Translations under genes and position numbers: made by a program | The notes under the pieces: generated by a model | The model's database searches: none | What the model saw: only the letters and a program-made list of their open reading frames with translations | What the model was told of the DNA's origin: nothing | Origin: Solirubrobacter deserti | GTDB lineage: Bacteria > Actinomycetota > Thermoleophilia > Solirubrobacterales > Solirubrobacteraceae | Length of the DNA: 64,000 bases | Reading direction: 5' to 3' | Assembly (NCBI RefSeq): GCF_027587175.1 | Contig: NZ_JAPCID010000019.1 | Location: 1 to 64,000, forward strand | Shown: piece by piece, positions 1-8,862 of the stretch | Position numbering within the stretch: the first letter of the stretch is position 1 | Layout of the letters: the number at the start of each line of letters is the position of its first letter

Positions 1-302
1 AGATCGAGGCGACGGTCGACCGTCGTGATCCGTCCGCGGTCGAGGTCGTGCTCGATCCCCGCAGGGACGGGCGATACCTCGCGCTGATGTTCCACTGGCG
101 CGAGGGAGAGCGGACCTACGGCGTCTCGGTCTGGATCGAGCCGCTGGCGAGCCCTCAGGTGGTTTTGCCGTTCCAGGGTCCAGACTTCGCCGAGGCGGTC
201 GACGCCGCCGCCGACTGGTTCGACGGGACGGACTACCACGGACGCGACGGCACGTGGGCGGCGCGGACCTTGCGCGAGCTCGCGGAACTTCGACCGAAGT
301 AG
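1..302 (+). CDS. Hypothetical protein, 5' end outside the window
   Basis: The reading frame is open from the first bases of the window (codons begin at base 3) to a TAG at 300-302, so about 99 C-terminal residues are visible and the start lies upstream. A GTG at 48 could be an internal start, but the frame continues upstream without a stop, so a longer gene is more likely. The visible part is acidic, with an aromatic stretch (FHWREGERTYGVSVWIEP) typical of a small alpha/beta cytosolic protein. No signal peptide, membrane segment or known motif can be seen. I do not recognise the family. Confidence 0.5.
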   Translation, partial: IEATVDRRDPSAVEVVLDPRRDGRYLALMFHWREGERTYGVSVWIEPLASPQVVLPFQGPDFAEAVDAAADWFDGTDYHGRDGTWAARTLRELAELRPK

Positions 303-777
303 CGCTTCTCGACGGTTCCGCCACTTCGCCGCCGGCCGTGGAGCTGTCGCGTTGCATGGAAGACGATCGCGGCAACTGCCGCGCGAAGTGCGACGAACCC
401 TCCGGATAGCGAAAGGTTCGTTACGCCGACGCAGATCTTGTCGCCGCTGCTTGGGACGAGAAGCAAAGTAGTGCTCTTCGACGATATTCGCCGCTTTCGC
501 GTTCGCGTGAATGCGGGAGGGCCGACCCTGATCTCTGGGAAGCCAAGGAGGCGTCCCGCCACCCACGAACCACCCACGCCACCCTCGCACGCCGCCCCCA
601 GGAGAAGCCGCCGCGCTTGCCGACCCAGCTTCCTGGGCGGCACGCGGCGGTACCTCCCAGCGCGCTCAAGTGCCCCGCGAACGACCCACATCGCCACGCG
701 AGGGAGAGGGCGAGCGCGGGGAGGTGCCGTCGCGGGCCGACTTCCAGCAGCGGGCGTCTATGCGACCACAGACCGAC
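303..777. other. Intergenic stretch, no gene supported
   Basis: This 475-bp gap lies downstream of two genes pointing towards each other. Several frames are open across it, but none has a ribosome site, a recognisable protein or consistent third-position GC. The part around 440-520 is noticeably less GC-rich than its surroundings. No hairpin or tRNA-like fold was found. Confidence 0.5.
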
Positions 778-1527
778 TCAGGCGACCCGTTCGACGAAGT
801 CCGCCACGCGCGCGATCGTCGTGGCCTGGTCGGTCTCGTTGAAGACCTCGTGGCGCGCGCCGTCGATTACGACGAGCTCGCTGTCCTCGCCTGCGAGGCG
901 TTCGACGACGGGCCGGGCGAACGCGACCGGGACGAGCTGGTCGTCGCCGCCGTGCACGTAGAGCAGCGGCAACGCGCCGAAGGCCGGGCCGTCCGCGATG
1001 GCGCGGTCCGCGTCGATGAAGGCCTGGATCGTGGGCCGCTTCCAGCCGCCGTGGTAGACGAGCGGATCGGCCGCGTAGGCCTCGCCGACCGCGGGATCGC
1101 GCGAGAGCACGGCGCCGTCGATCGGGTCCGACGGCGGGTCCGCGAGCCAGCTCTCCAGCACGGGCGAGAGCCCGATCGCCGGACCGCTGAGCACGAGCCC
1201 GGCGAGGTCCTTGCCGAAGCGCTGGGCGTAGCGGGTCGCGATCAGGCCGCCCATCGAGTGGCCGACCATCACGACCGGCAGGTGCGAGCGCGCGCCCGTG
1301 ACGACCGCCCGCAGATCGTCGACGACCGGCTCGAAGTCCTCGATCAGCGCCGGCTCGCCGGGCGAGCGCCCGTGGCCGATGTGGTCGGGCGCGACGACGG
1401 CCGACCCGCGCGCGTTGAGCGCCGCGGCGACGTGCGCGTAACGCCCGCTGTGCTCGCCGTAGCCGTGCACCAGCACGACCAGGCGTACGGGATCTTCGAC
1501 CGGCCATTCGCGGACGTGGAGGCTCAT
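778..1527 (-). CDS. Alpha/beta hydrolase, monoacylglycerol lipase-like
   Basis: This 249-residue protein is a complete alpha/beta hydrolase of the lysophospholipase/monoglyceride lipase group. The oxyanion region VLVHGYGEHSGRY is at residues 18-30. The nucleophile elbow GHSMGG puts the serine at 91. The acid is Asp196 in GGDDQLVP and the base is His226 in GARHEVF. Spacing and length (about 250-280 residues in the family) agree with an intact cytosolic enzyme that releases fatty acids from monoacylglycerols or similar esters. The start codon overlaps the stop of the upstream secreted-protein gene by 4 bp (1524-1527), so the two are probably co-transcribed. The substrate cannot be read from sequence. 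Confidence 0.88.
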   Translation of the reverse strand: MSLHVREWPVEDPVRLVVLVHGYGEHSGRYAHVAAALNARGSAVVAPDHIGHGRSPGEPALIEDFEPVVDDLRAVVTGARSHLPVVMVGHSMGGLIATRYAQRFGKDLAGLVLSGPAIGLSPVLESWLADPPSDPIDGAVLSRDPAVGEAYAADPLVYHGGWKRPTIQAFIDADRAIADGPAFGALPLLYVHGGDDQLVPVAFARPVVERLAGEDSELVVIDGARHEVFNETDQATTIARVADFVERVA

Positions 1528-2483
1528 GCCGGGAGCGTCCGCGTCGTGAGCTTCGGCGTGCGGTTGGAGCGGATCTTGAACTGCAGCGCCTTGCCCTCGT
1601 GGCCCGGGGCCGTGATCCGCAGCGTCAGCGTCGCGCCCGGCCGCAGCTTGGCCTTCTTCATGCGCGAGAGCAGGTTGAGCGTCGCGCTACCGCGGCTCGC
1701 GGCGGCCCTGCGCGACTTGAACGGGCAGCCCTTGCCCGAGCAGGTGAGCTCGACGGTCGCGTTCGCGGGCAGCTCGCGCACGCGCAGCAGGTTCACGCGT
1801 GACCACGTCTTCTTCGCGTTGAAGCCGTAGCTGACCGGCGACTGGATCCGGGGCGCGGGCGGATCGACGCCGTTGCAGTCCTGGTCGACGCCGTCCTGGG
1901 GCGTGTCCACGGCCCCCGGCCGGATCGCGGCGTTGAGGTCGTTGCAGTCGAGCGTGTTCGCCACGCCGTCGCCGTCCATGTCGTTGAACGGCGTCGCGGG
2001 CGGCGGGGTCACGCCCGGCTGCACCGTCCCGCCGCCCGGAGGCGTCCCCGGCGGCAGCGCGCGGAACGCCGCGCGCAGCTCGAAGTAGTGCTCGCCCGTC
2101 GTGCTGCCCTGCAGGACGTGCAGCTCGCACGTGGGCGAGGCCGGGTTGGCGCAGTAGTGCCCGTACTGCCGGGACTCGGGCGGAGCCGTGAGCGTCCAGC
2201 TGACGAACTCGTAGCCGGCGGCGGGCGTCGCGGTCACGGCGAGGGTGGCGGGCGCGGAGCCGTACCACACCGAGCCGCAGGTGCGGCCCGCGTCGGCCGT
2301 GGACTCACAGGCGAGCGGCCCGTACGCCGACGGCCCTCGGGTCCCACCGGTCTGCTCTGCTTTGCCACGACCCTCGATGGCGAGGCTGAAGTAGTTCCCA
2401 TCCTGGTCGGCGAACGCCGGCGGCGCCCAGCCGAGAACGATCGTGAGGGCCCCCGCGAGCCCCACCCTGCGCGCGAACGTCAT
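1524..2483 (-). CDS. Secreted protein with MopE-like metal-binding motif
   Basis: The 319-residue product begins with a signal peptide (residues 1-25, cleavage near AFA-DQ). Residues 30-140 form a beta-rich domain with paired cysteines, resembling the InlB B-repeat/'VTATPAAGYEFVSWT' type. A proline/glycine linker at 143-165 follows. Next comes an Asp-rich motif (DMDGDGVANTLDCND, then DGVDQDCNG) of the kind annotated as the MopE putative metal-binding motif with conserved cysteines. The last 100 residues are a beta-sandwich with the pattern common at the C-termini of actinobacterial exported proteins (LLSRMKKAKLRPGATLTLRI). It is probably a Ca2+-dependent extracellular protein. It overlaps the lipase gene by 4 bp. 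The function is unknown. Confidence 0.75.
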   Translation of the reverse strand: MTFARRVGLAGALTIVLGWAPPAFADQDGNYFSLAIEGRGKAEQTGGTRGPSAYGPLACESTADAGRTCGSVWYGSAPATLAVTATPAAGYEFVSWTLTAPPESRQYGHYCANPASPTCELHVLQGSTTGEHYFELRAAFRALPPGTPPGGGTVQPGVTPPPATPFNDMDGDGVANTLDCNDLNAAIRPGAVDTPQDGVDQDCNGVDPPAPRIQSPVSYGFNAKKTWSRVNLLRVRELPANATVELTCSGKGCPFKSRRAAASRGSATLNLLSRMKKAKLRPGATLTLRITAPGHEGKALQFKIRSNRTPKLTTRTLPA

Positions 2484-2504
2484 GCGGCCAATCGTAGGCG
2501 CGAC

Positions 2505-2519
2505 CGCCGCTTGGCGGCG
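2505..2519 (-). terminator. Short GC hairpin after the antiporter gene
   Basis: CGCCGC (2505-2510), a TTG loop and GCGGCG (2514-2519) form a 6-bp perfect stem. It sits in the 43-bp gap between the stop of the antiporter gene (2527) and the start of the next minus-strand gene. There is no T-run, as is usual in high-GC actinobacteria, so it is only a weak terminator candidate. Confidence 0.35.
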
Positions 2520-2526
2520 TATCCGC

Positions 2527-3783
2527 TCAGTGACCGAGCCAGCGGCGGCTCAGCCCGGTCGCGCTCACCCCGTGGGCGACGATCGAGACCACGATGCAGA
2601 CGACCGTCGTCCACAGCACGACGGCCGCCTCGCCGCCGCTCAGCACCCCTGCGCCGACGGCGACGGCCGCGTAGTAGAGCGAGCCGATGCCGCGCACCCC
2701 GAACCACGCCACGAACAGCCGCTCGCGGGCCGTCATCGAGCTGCCGACGAGCGCGATCAGCACGCTCACCGGCCGCGCGACCAGCAGCAGCGCCGGGGCG
2801 AGCAGCCAGCCCGACCAGCCCGGCGCCTGCAGGCCGTCGAGCGTGAGACTGGAGCCGAGCAGCAGGATCAGCGCGAGCTCGCCGAACTTCTCCACCGTCT
2901 CGGCGCCGTCGTGGACGCTGCGGTTGTACTCGTGCCCGTGCTCGTAGCGCCGGAACGCGACGCCGCCGACGAACGCCGCCAAGAAGCCGTACGCGCTGAC
3001 CAGCTCGGTCGCCCCGTAGATGACGAGCACCGCGGCGATCGCCAGCCAGCCGTCGAGCTCGGGCGCGAGCAGGTCCCGGTCGCGCAGCCACACGGCGAGC
3101 GCGGCGATCCCGTACCCGAGCGCGCCGCCGACGATCACGGCGACCACGACGCGGTAGGCGACGTCCGCGAGCAACCAGTCGGCCAGCCACCCGTCCGCCT
3201 CGCTGCCGGCGAGGATGATCCCGAGCAGCACGAACGGGTACGCGAGCCCGTCGTTGAGCCCGGCCTCGCCCGTGATCGAGAAGTTCGGCTCACGCTCCTC
3301 CTCGTCGCCGGGCGGGCCGACGCCGACGTCGCCGGCGAGCACCGGGTCGGTCGGCGCGAGCGTCGCCGCGAGCACGATCGCCGCGCCGAGCGAGAGGCCC
3401 ATCATCTGGGAGCCGAACAGCGCGACGAGCCCGATCGTCAGCGGCATCGCCACCAGCAGCAGCCGCCCCACGTGCTGCCAGGCGGCCGCCTTGAGCTCGC
3501 GCTCGAGCTTGAGGCCCGTGCCGAACAGCGCCACGATCACCGCCAGCTCGGCGGCCTTCTCGAACAGCGACGACTTCTCGACCGGCTCCAGCCGCGGCAG
3601 GTCGAGCACCTGCATCACGACCGCGGCGAGCACGCCCAGGCCGAGGTAGATGAGGCTCGCCGAGAACGCGCGGTCGTGCTGGTGGGAGAGCGCGCCGACG
3701 GCCGCGAACACGGCGACGCCGGCGAACAGCAGCCCGATCGGGTACGGCTCGGCGAAGGTCAGACCAGGGGTGGCGGCGATCAC
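2527..3783 (-). CDS. Cation:proton antiporter, CPA1 type
   Basis: This 418-residue integral membrane protein has about 12 hydrophobic segments spread over its whole length. The motif LAATLAPTDPVLAGDVGVG in the middle, and EAGLNDGLAYPFVL about 30 residues later, are the paired ion-binding signatures of CPA1 (NhaP-like) Na+(K+)/H+ antiporters. The Asp of the second motif is the expected transport residue. Between them is an acidic loop (GDEEERE). The start is GTG. The protein should extrude Na+ or K+ in exchange for protons, aiding pH and salt homeostasis. No regulatory C-terminal tail is present. It stands apart from its neighbours, with gaps on both sides. Confidence 0.87.
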   Translation of the reverse strand: MIAATPGLTFAEPYPIGLLFAGVAVFAAVGALSHQHDRAFSASLIYLGLGVLAAVVMQVLDLPRLEPVEKSSLFEKAAELAVIVALFGTGLKLERELKAAAWQHVGRLLLVAMPLTIGLVALFGSQMMGLSLGAAIVLAATLAPTDPVLAGDVGVGPPGDEEEREPNFSITGEAGLNDGLAYPFVLLGIILAGSEADGWLADWLLADVAYRVVVAVIVGGALGYGIAALAVWLRDRDLLAPELDGWLAIAAVLVIYGATELVSAYGFLAAFVGGVAFRRYEHGHEYNRSVHDGAETVEKFGELALILLLGSSLTLDGLQAPGWSGWLLAPALLLVARPVSVLIALVGSSMTARERLFVAWFGVRGIGSLYYAAVAVGAGVLSGGEAAVVLWTTVVCIVVSIVAHGVSATGLSRRWLGH

Positions 3784-3800
3784 GAGCGACGCCTACCCAC

Positions 3801-4690
3801 TCACGGCGTGGCGACCCGCGACTGCGCGAGCGCCAGCAACGCCGCGGCGGCCGCGCCGAGACGCCGGGCGCTCGGCGCGGCGACGAACGTCTCGAACACC
3901 GGGGCGTGGTCGCGGATCGAGATCAGCGCGATGCCCTCGGGGTCGCGCACGAACGACGGCGCGAGGAACGCCACGGCCACGCCATGGCGGACGAACTCGA
4001 CCATCGTGCGCGTGTCGTTGATCTCGAGCGCGACGCGGCGTTCGAGGCCGGCGGCGGCGAACGCGCGGGCGGCCGCCACGCGCGTGGCCCAGTTCGACGG
4101 TCCGCCCGCGAACGTCTCGTCCGCGAGCGCGGCCCGCTCCACCTCGGGGGGGCCCGCGAGCGGATGCTCCGTGTGGACGCCGAGCGCCATCCCTCCCGCC
4201 GCAGCGGCGTGAGCGCGAGCCCGCTCGCACGCGGCGTCGGCAGCGCCAGGAACGCGAAGTCCAGCCGGCCTTCGCGGACCTGCTCGGCCATCTCGGCGGA
4301 ATAGCCCTGGCGGACGTGGAACTCCACGTCGGGATGCTCGGCCCGGAACGCGCCCAGCAGCCGGGCGAGGCTGAAGCCGACGAGCGCGTCGGCCTGCATG
4401 GTCCCGATGCGGACGAGCCCGCGCAGGCCGCCGTGGACGAGCTCGACCGCTTCCCGCGCGGCGTTCGCCGCCGCCAGCGTCGTCCGGGCCTCGGGCAGCA
4501 GCGCTCGGCCCGCGTCGGTGAGCGTCACCTGGTGCGTGGTGCGGTCGAAGAGCTGGGCGCCCAGCTCGCGCTCGAGGGCGCGCACCCCGGCTGAGACGGC
4601 GGACTGGACGACGTGCAGCCGCGCCGACGCGCGCGTGAAGCTTCCCTCCTCGGCGACGGCGACGAACGTGGCGAGGTGACGCAGCTCCAT
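3801..4690 (-). pseudogene. LysR-family regulator, disrupted by one apparent frameshift
   Basis: The start is ATG at 4690 (MELRHLATFVAVAEEGSFTR), giving a standard N-terminal winged helix (residues 1-60, LHVVQSAVSAGVRALEREL). The frame then runs into the LysR effector domain as far as LTPLRREG. Near 4187-4198 the correct continuation (MALGVHTEHPLAGPP...) lies in another frame and runs to a stop at 3801. Restoring one base would give about 296 residues, the normal LysR length. The break is at a G-rich run (GGGAGGGATGG on the coding strand), so it could be a sequencing error or a real mutation. The gene is divergent from the MFS transporter, which it probably regulates in the usual LysR manner. 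Confidence 0.8.
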
Positions 4691-4702
4691 GCCGTCAGTT
4701 AT

Positions 4703-4736
4703 CGCAGATCGCGATAGCCGATAGCGACTATCTGCG
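4703..4736. promoter_or_regulatory. Divergent LysR/MFS promoter with inverted repeat
   Basis: The 55-bp gap between the LysR start (4690) and the MFS start (4746) holds an inverted repeat CGCAGAT (4703-4709) and ATCTGCG (4730-4736). Between the arms lie two direct GATAGC(C/G) elements. LysR proteins normally bind such dyads in the divergent promoter, so this is the likely operator. The assignment is inference from position and symmetry. Confidence 0.5.
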
Positions 4737-4745
4737 TTGAACGCG

Positions 4746-6038
4746 ATGGTTGCGCGGGTCACCATGCTCGGCATGACCCTCTTCCCGCACTCCTCGCAGG
4801 CCGCGGCGGGCCGCCACGGCGCCGGGCTGTGGGCGGTCGCGCTCGCCTTCCTCGCCGTCCTCGCGTTCTCGACGGTGCCGACTCCCCTGTACGCGATCTA
4901 CCAGGCCCGGGACGGCTTCTCGACGTTCCTGATCACCGTGATCTTCGCCGCCTACGCCGTCGGCGTCGCCGGAGCGCTGTTCTTCGCCGGCCACGTCTCG
5001 GACTGGCTCGGCCGCCGCCGGACGCTCGTCGCGGCCCTGCTGCTGGCGCTCGTCAGCGCCGCCGTCTTCCTGCTCTGGGACACCCTGCCGGGGCTGCTGG
5101 TCGGCCGCGTGCTGAGCGGGCTGGCGGTCGGCGTCGTGACGGCCACCTCGACCGCGTTCCTCGTCGAGCTGCACCTCGCGCAGCGGCCGGGGACCTCGCC
5201 GAAGCGGGCGCAGATCGTCGCGACGACCGCCAACCTGGGCGGGCTCGGGCTGGGTCCGATCGTCGCGGGTGTGCTGGCCGAGACGGTCGCCTCGCCGCTG
5301 ACCGTGCCCTACGCCGTGTTCGCCGCGTTGCTCGTCGTCGCGGTGATCGCGGTCGCGCTCGCGCCGGAGACGGTCACGCGGCCGCAGCGGCGCCCGGCGT
5401 ACCGCCCGCAGCGGGTGGCCGTGCCGGCCGCGGCGCGCGGAAGCTTCTTCAGCGCCGCCGCGGGCGCGTTCGTGGCCTTCGCGGCGTTCGGGCTGTTCAC
5501 GTCGCTCGCGCCCTCCTTCCTGGCGGGCACGCTGGGCCACACGAACCATGCGCTCGCGGGCGTGCCGGCGGTCACGGGCTTCGGAGCGGCGATCGTCGCC
5601 CAGCTCGCCGCGGGCGCGTGGGACGTGCGGCGGCTGGTGGGCACCGGCACCGCAGCCCTGTCCGCCGGGTTGGCACTGCTGGTCACCGCGCTGTGGGCGT
5701 CGAGCCTCGCGCTCTTCCTCACGGGCGTCGTGATCACCGGCGTGGGCGCCGGGCTGCTGTTCAAGGGCGGGATCGCGCGCGTGTCGGCGCTGGCCGCGGC
5801 GTCGCCGAACCGCGCCGAGGTGCTCGCCGGCTTCTTCCTCGCCGGTTATCTCGGGCTTTCGGTGCCGGTGCTGGGGCTGGGAGTCGCGAGCCAGTTCATG
5901 GCGCCGAAGGTGGCGCTGCTGGGCTTCGCCGCCCTGCTGCTCGTCGGCGGGGCCTTCGCGGCGCGGCCGCGCACTGACCGCGAGCGTCACGGTCAGCGCA
6001 CGGATGGCCCACGAGCGTTCGCAACCCAGAACGGTTAG
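4746..6038 (+). CDS. MFS transporter (drug/metabolite efflux type)
   Basis: This roughly 430-residue major facilitator protein has 12 predicted membrane helices. The conserved loop 2-3 motif is seen as GHVSDWLGRRRTL, and a GxLaGPxxGG-like stretch (NLGGLGLGPIVAGVLAE) marks helix 5. The ATG at 4746 was chosen because it precedes the first helix closely; a TTG at 4737 and ATGs at 4764 and 4773 are possible alternatives. Neighbouring the LysR regulator head to head, it is likely an exporter induced by an aromatic or drug-like ligand. The substrate is not readable. A strong hairpin at 6176-6202 ends the transcription unit. Confidence 0.85.
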   Translation: MVARVTMLGMTLFPHSSQAAAGRHGAGLWAVALAFLAVLAFSTVPTPLYAIYQARDGFSTFLITVIFAAYAVGVAGALFFAGHVSDWLGRRRTLVAALLLALVSAAVFLLWDTLPGLLVGRVLSGLAVGVVTATSTAFLVELHLAQRPGTSPKRAQIVATTANLGGLGLGPIVAGVLAETVASPLTVPYAVFAALLVVAVIAVALAPETVTRPQRRPAYRPQRVAVPAAARGSFFSAAAGAFVAFAAFGLFTSLAPSFLAGTLGHTNHALAGVPAVTGFGAAIVAQLAAGAWDVRRLVGTGTAALSAGLALLVTALWASSLALFLTGVVITGVGAGLLFKGGIARVSALAAASPNRAEVLAGFFLAGYLGLSVPVLGLGVASQFMAPKVALLGFAALLLVGGAFAARPRTDRERHGQRTDGPRAFATQNG

Positions 6039-6175
6039 CAAGACCACTGTGACCGATCGTCCTTCTGACCCGCGGGCCGTATGGGACTCCCTCCCCGTCA
6101 AGTGCGGCCGAGTTCGCCCTACCGGAGAACTCCTCGGGTTCGGGCTCTGACGCGATCGAGCACATCTCGCGACCA

Positions 6176-6202
6176 CTGCGGGGCGCCGACGGCGCCCCGC
6201 AG
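6176..6202 (+). terminator. Strong hairpin terminator downstream of MFS gene
   Basis: CTGCGGGGCGCC (6176-6187), loop GAC and GGCGCCCCGCAG (6191-6202) form a perfect 12-bp stem. It lies 138 bp after the MFS stop and 80 bp before the phosphatase gene. The rest of the 6039-6282 gap holds only a second, weaker dyad, GAGTTC (6110-6115) with GAACTC (6127-6132), and no supported gene. Confidence 0.65.
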
Positions 6203-6282
6203 CACGCGCCGTGAACCTGCGATCGCGGCCGCAAAGTTGCCAAACGCGCTGATCGTCGCGGGTTCGTGCCGATCACCCGTGC

Positions 6283-7767
6283 GTGCGTGAACGGTCGAAC
6301 GGGTTCTGGCTCGCGCTCTGCGGCGCGTGGCTGATCACGGTCGTCGTCGCGGACATCGTGCTGGACCGCGAAGGGCATCACCCCGTCGTGCTCGTCGGCC
6401 TGGTCATCGGCGCGCCGCTGCTCGCCAGCATCCGGCTGAACGCCCGCCGTACCGCGTTCGTCGGGGCGCTCGCGCTGTGCGTCGCCGCCGTCCTGTGGCA
6501 CATCAACGCCATGCCCGCCGGCGCCGACTCCGCCGCCCGGCTCGCGGCGCTCGTGTGCGCGTGCGCCTTCGGCGTGCTCGCGGCGCGGCGACGCGAGCAG
6601 CTGCAGGCGCTGTCGGATCAGCGCCGGCTGAGCGCGACCCGCGCCGAGTTCCTGGCCGCCGCCACCACCGAGCTCGTCTCCTCGCTCGACTACGTGCAGA
6701 CGCTCGCGCACGTCGCCCGCGCCGCCGTGCCGGCGCTGACGGACCGCTGCGTGATCGACATCGATGAGGGCCGTGACGTCCGGCGCGTGGCCGAGTACGG
6801 CGCTGCGGCGCGCGGCTCCGCGGTCGCCGTGCCGATCGTGTTCGAGGGGCAGTCCATCGGCTCGATCACGTTCGCCAACGGCCCCCGCTCCCGCGTGCTC
6901 GACGACGAGGACCGCACGCTCGTCGTCGACCTCGCGGCGCGCACCGCGCGGGCGGTCGAGCACGCCCGCATCAACGCCGAACGCGATCACATCGCCCGCA
7001 CGCTGCAGGCCTCGCTGTTCCCGCCCACCCTGCCCTCCGCTCCCGGGCTCGAGCTCGCCGCCCGCTACCGGGCCGCGCGCGGTGGCGCCGACGTCGGCGG
7101 CGACTTCTACGACTGCTTCCCGCTCGGCGACGGCGAGTGGGTCACGCTCGTCGGCGATGTCCAGGGCAAGGGTGTCGAGGCCGCCACCGTCGCCAGCCTG
7201 ATCCACCACTCGCTGCGCACGATCGCCGTCCAGCAGGATTCCCCCGCCCGCATGCTCGAGCAGCTCAACGACGTGGTCCTGCGCCGCCGCGAGGGCTGCC
7301 ACGGCCGCTTCTGCACGCTGGCCCTGGTGCGCCTGCGGGCGCGGGAGGACGGCGGGTTCGACGCGTGCGTCGCGCTCGCCGGCCACGCGCAGCCGCTCGT
7401 GCGGCGCGCCGACGGCGCGGTCGAGGCCGTCGGAGCGCACGGCACGCTGATCGGCGCCGTCCCGGACGTGCGCCTGGATGACGCCTCCTTCACGCTCGAT
7501 CCCGGCGACCTGCTGCTGCTGTTCTCCGACGGCATCACCGAGTCCCGCCGCAGCGGCGAGCTGCTCGGCGAGCGCGGCCTGTGCGCGCTGCTGGCCGGCA
7601 CCGGCGACGACGCCGACCACGTGTGCGAGCGCCTTGTCCTGGCCGCCAGCGCGGACGTGCCCGCCGACGACATCGCGCTGCTCGCCGTCGAAGTCCCCCG
7701 GGTAGAGTCCCGCCATGGCGTTCAACGAGGGCAGCGAGCGGACGGAGCACTTCCGCGTCGAGGGTGA
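6283..7767 (+). CDS. Membrane GAF-SpoIIE (PP2C-type) phosphatase
   Basis: The 494-residue product has about four membrane helices in residues 8-95, a short coiled segment, a GAF-like domain (about 115-230) and a C-terminal SpoIIE/PPM phosphatase domain. The metal-binding signatures are GGADVGGDFYDCF, VGDVQGKGVEAA, GHAQPLV and LFSDGITESR. Such proteins dephosphorylate STAS anti-sigma antagonists in partner-switching pathways; a STAS protein lies at 63535-63912, but no link between them is shown. The start is GTG at 6283. The 3' end overlaps the thioesterase gene by 53 bp, and the last roughly 18 residues are therefore unusual and may not matter for function. Confidence 0.85.
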   Translation: MRERSNGFWLALCGAWLITVVVADIVLDREGHHPVVLVGLVIGAPLLASIRLNARRTAFVGALALCVAAVLWHINAMPAGADSAARLAALVCACAFGVLAARRREQLQALSDQRRLSATRAEFLAAATTELVSSLDYVQTLAHVARAAVPALTDRCVIDIDEGRDVRRVAEYGAAARGSAVAVPIVFEGQSIGSITFANGPRSRVLDDEDRTLVVDLAARTARAVEHARINAERDHIARTLQASLFPPTLPSAPGLELAARYRAARGGADVGGDFYDCFPLGDGEWVTLVGDVQGKGVEAATVASLIHHSLRTIAVQQDSPARMLEQLNDVVLRRREGCHGRFCTLALVRLRAREDGGFDACVALAGHAQPLVRRADGAVEAVGAHGTLIGAVPDVRLDDASFTLDPGDLLLLFSDGITESRRSGELLGERGLCALLAGTGDDADHVCERLVLAASADVPADDIALLAVEVPRVESRHGVQRGQRADGALPRRG

Positions 7768-8083
7768 GTTGCTGACCGATGTCGACGGCACCCTGCCGAT
7801 GCCGGTGCTGTCGACTCCCGGGATGATCTCGATGATGGAGTGGGCCGCGTCCAACCTCGTACGCGAAGACCTTCCCGCCGGCCACGCGACCGTCGGGTTC
7901 GAGGTCAACGTCCGGCACGTCGGCGGCGCGCTCGAGGGCGCGGAGTGCACGGCCCGGGCGCAGCTGCGCGAGGTGATCGACGGCCGCAAGCTGCGCTTCG
8001 AGGTGGAGGTCTCCGAGGGCGCGCGCACGATCGGCGTCGGGACCCACGAGCGCCGCCTGATCTCGGTCGCGCCCGAGCTGTGA
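7715..8083 (+). CDS. Hotdog thioesterase, fluoroacetyl-CoA thioesterase (FlK)-like
   Basis: This 122-residue single hotdog-fold protein has the features of the FlK-like family: STPGMISMMEWAA carries the Thr and Glu expected in the active site, and VGFEVNVRHVGGAL carries the His. The length is typical. It presumably hydrolyses a small acyl-CoA in the cytosol. True fluoroacetate resistance is unlikely to be its general role, since most homologues are generic thioesterases. ATG at 7715 is used; it lies inside the 3' end of the phosphatase gene. The stop overlaps the GTG start of proC (8080-8083), so translation is probably coupled. Confidence 0.75.
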   Translation: MAFNEGSERTEHFRVEGELLTDVDGTLPMPVLSTPGMISMMEWAASNLVREDLPAGHATVGFEVNVRHVGGALEGAECTARAQLREVIDGRKLRFEVEVSEGARTIGVGTHERRLISVAPEL

Positions 8084-8862
8084 GCGTTCCTCTGCTGCTG
8101 GTCGGCGGCGGCCGCATGGGCGAGGCGCTGCTCGGCGGGATGCTCGCCGCGGGCCGTCCCGCGCAGGACTTCGCCGTCGCCGAGGTGTCCGCGGCGCGCC
8201 GCGCGGCGCTGACCGCCACGTACCCGGGGGTGCAGGTCGTCGAGCAGCCCGTCGCCGCCGAGGGCGTCGTGCTCGCGACCAAGCCGAACGACATCGCCGC
8301 CGTCGCGGCCGCCGCCGCGCAGGCCGGCGCCCAGCGGCTGCTGTCGGTGGCCGCGGGCATCACCGCCGCCGCGATCGAGGCCGCCGCGCCATTGCCGGTC
8401 ATCCGCGCGATGCCGAACACGCCCGCGCTGGTCGGCGCCGGCGTGACCGCGATCGCCCCCGGCGCGCACGCCGGCGAGGACGACCTCGCGTGGGCGGAGG
8501 CGATCCTGGGCGCGGTCGGCGTCGTCGTGCGCGTGAAGGAGGCCCAGCTGGACGCCGTGACCGGCGTGTCCGGCTCCGGCCCCGCGTACGTCTTCCTCAT
8601 CGCCGAGGCGCTGAGCGACGCCGGTGTGCTCGCCGGCCTCCCCCGCGACCTCGCGAACACGCTCGCGTTCCAGACGCTGCTCGGCTCGGCCCAGCTGCTC
8701 ATCGACGGCGACAGCCCCGCGAACCTGCGCGCGGCCGTCACCTCCCCCGGCGGCACGACCGCCGCCGGCCTGCGCGAGCTCGAGCGCGGCGGCGTGCGCT
8801 CGGCGTTCCTGGAGGCCGTGATGGCCGCCACGGAGCGCTCGAGGGAGCTCGGCAGCCGCTAG
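8080..8862 (+). CDS. proC: Pyrroline-5-carboxylate reductase
   Basis: The 260-residue protein catalyses the last step of proline synthesis: NAD(P)H-dependent reduction of 1-pyrroline-5-carboxylate. The Rossmann motif VGGGRMGEALLGG is at the N-terminus. The family signatures IRAMPNTPALVGAG and VSGSGPAYVFLIAEAL are present, as is the C-terminal TSPGGTTAAGL region that ends the ProC signature. The GTG start at 8080 overlaps the thioesterase stop by 4 bp and places the nucleotide-binding loop correctly. It converges on the giant secreted gene, overlapping its stop by 4 bp (8859-8862). No other proline gene is nearby. Confidence 0.95.
   Translation: MSVPLLLVGGGRMGEALLGGMLAAGRPAQDFAVAEVSAARRAALTATYPGVQVVEQPVAAEGVVLATKPNDIAAVAAAAAQAGAQRLLSVAAGITAAAIEAAAPLPVIRAMPNTPALVGAGVTAIAPGAHAGEDDLAWAEAILGAVGVVVRVKEAQLDAVTGVSGSGPAYVFLIAEALSDAGVLAGLPRDLANTLAFQTLLGSAQLLIDGDSPANLRAAVTSPGGTTAAGLRELERGGVRSAFLEAVMAATERSRELGSR

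Noticed and set aside
233-842. Several open frames on both strands in the first intergenic gap
   Set aside because: They overlap each other, begin without ribosome sites and show only Arg/Pro/Ser-rich low-complexity translations.
2443-4212. A 589-codon plus-strand frame opposite the antiporter
   Set aside because: It is antisense to well-supported antiporter and LysR genes and its translation is rich in Arg, Glu and His with no family features.
6049-6150. A 33-codon frame from a GTG after the MFS gene
   Set aside because: No ribosome site and no recognisable motif; it lies in the leader between the MFS stop and the terminator.
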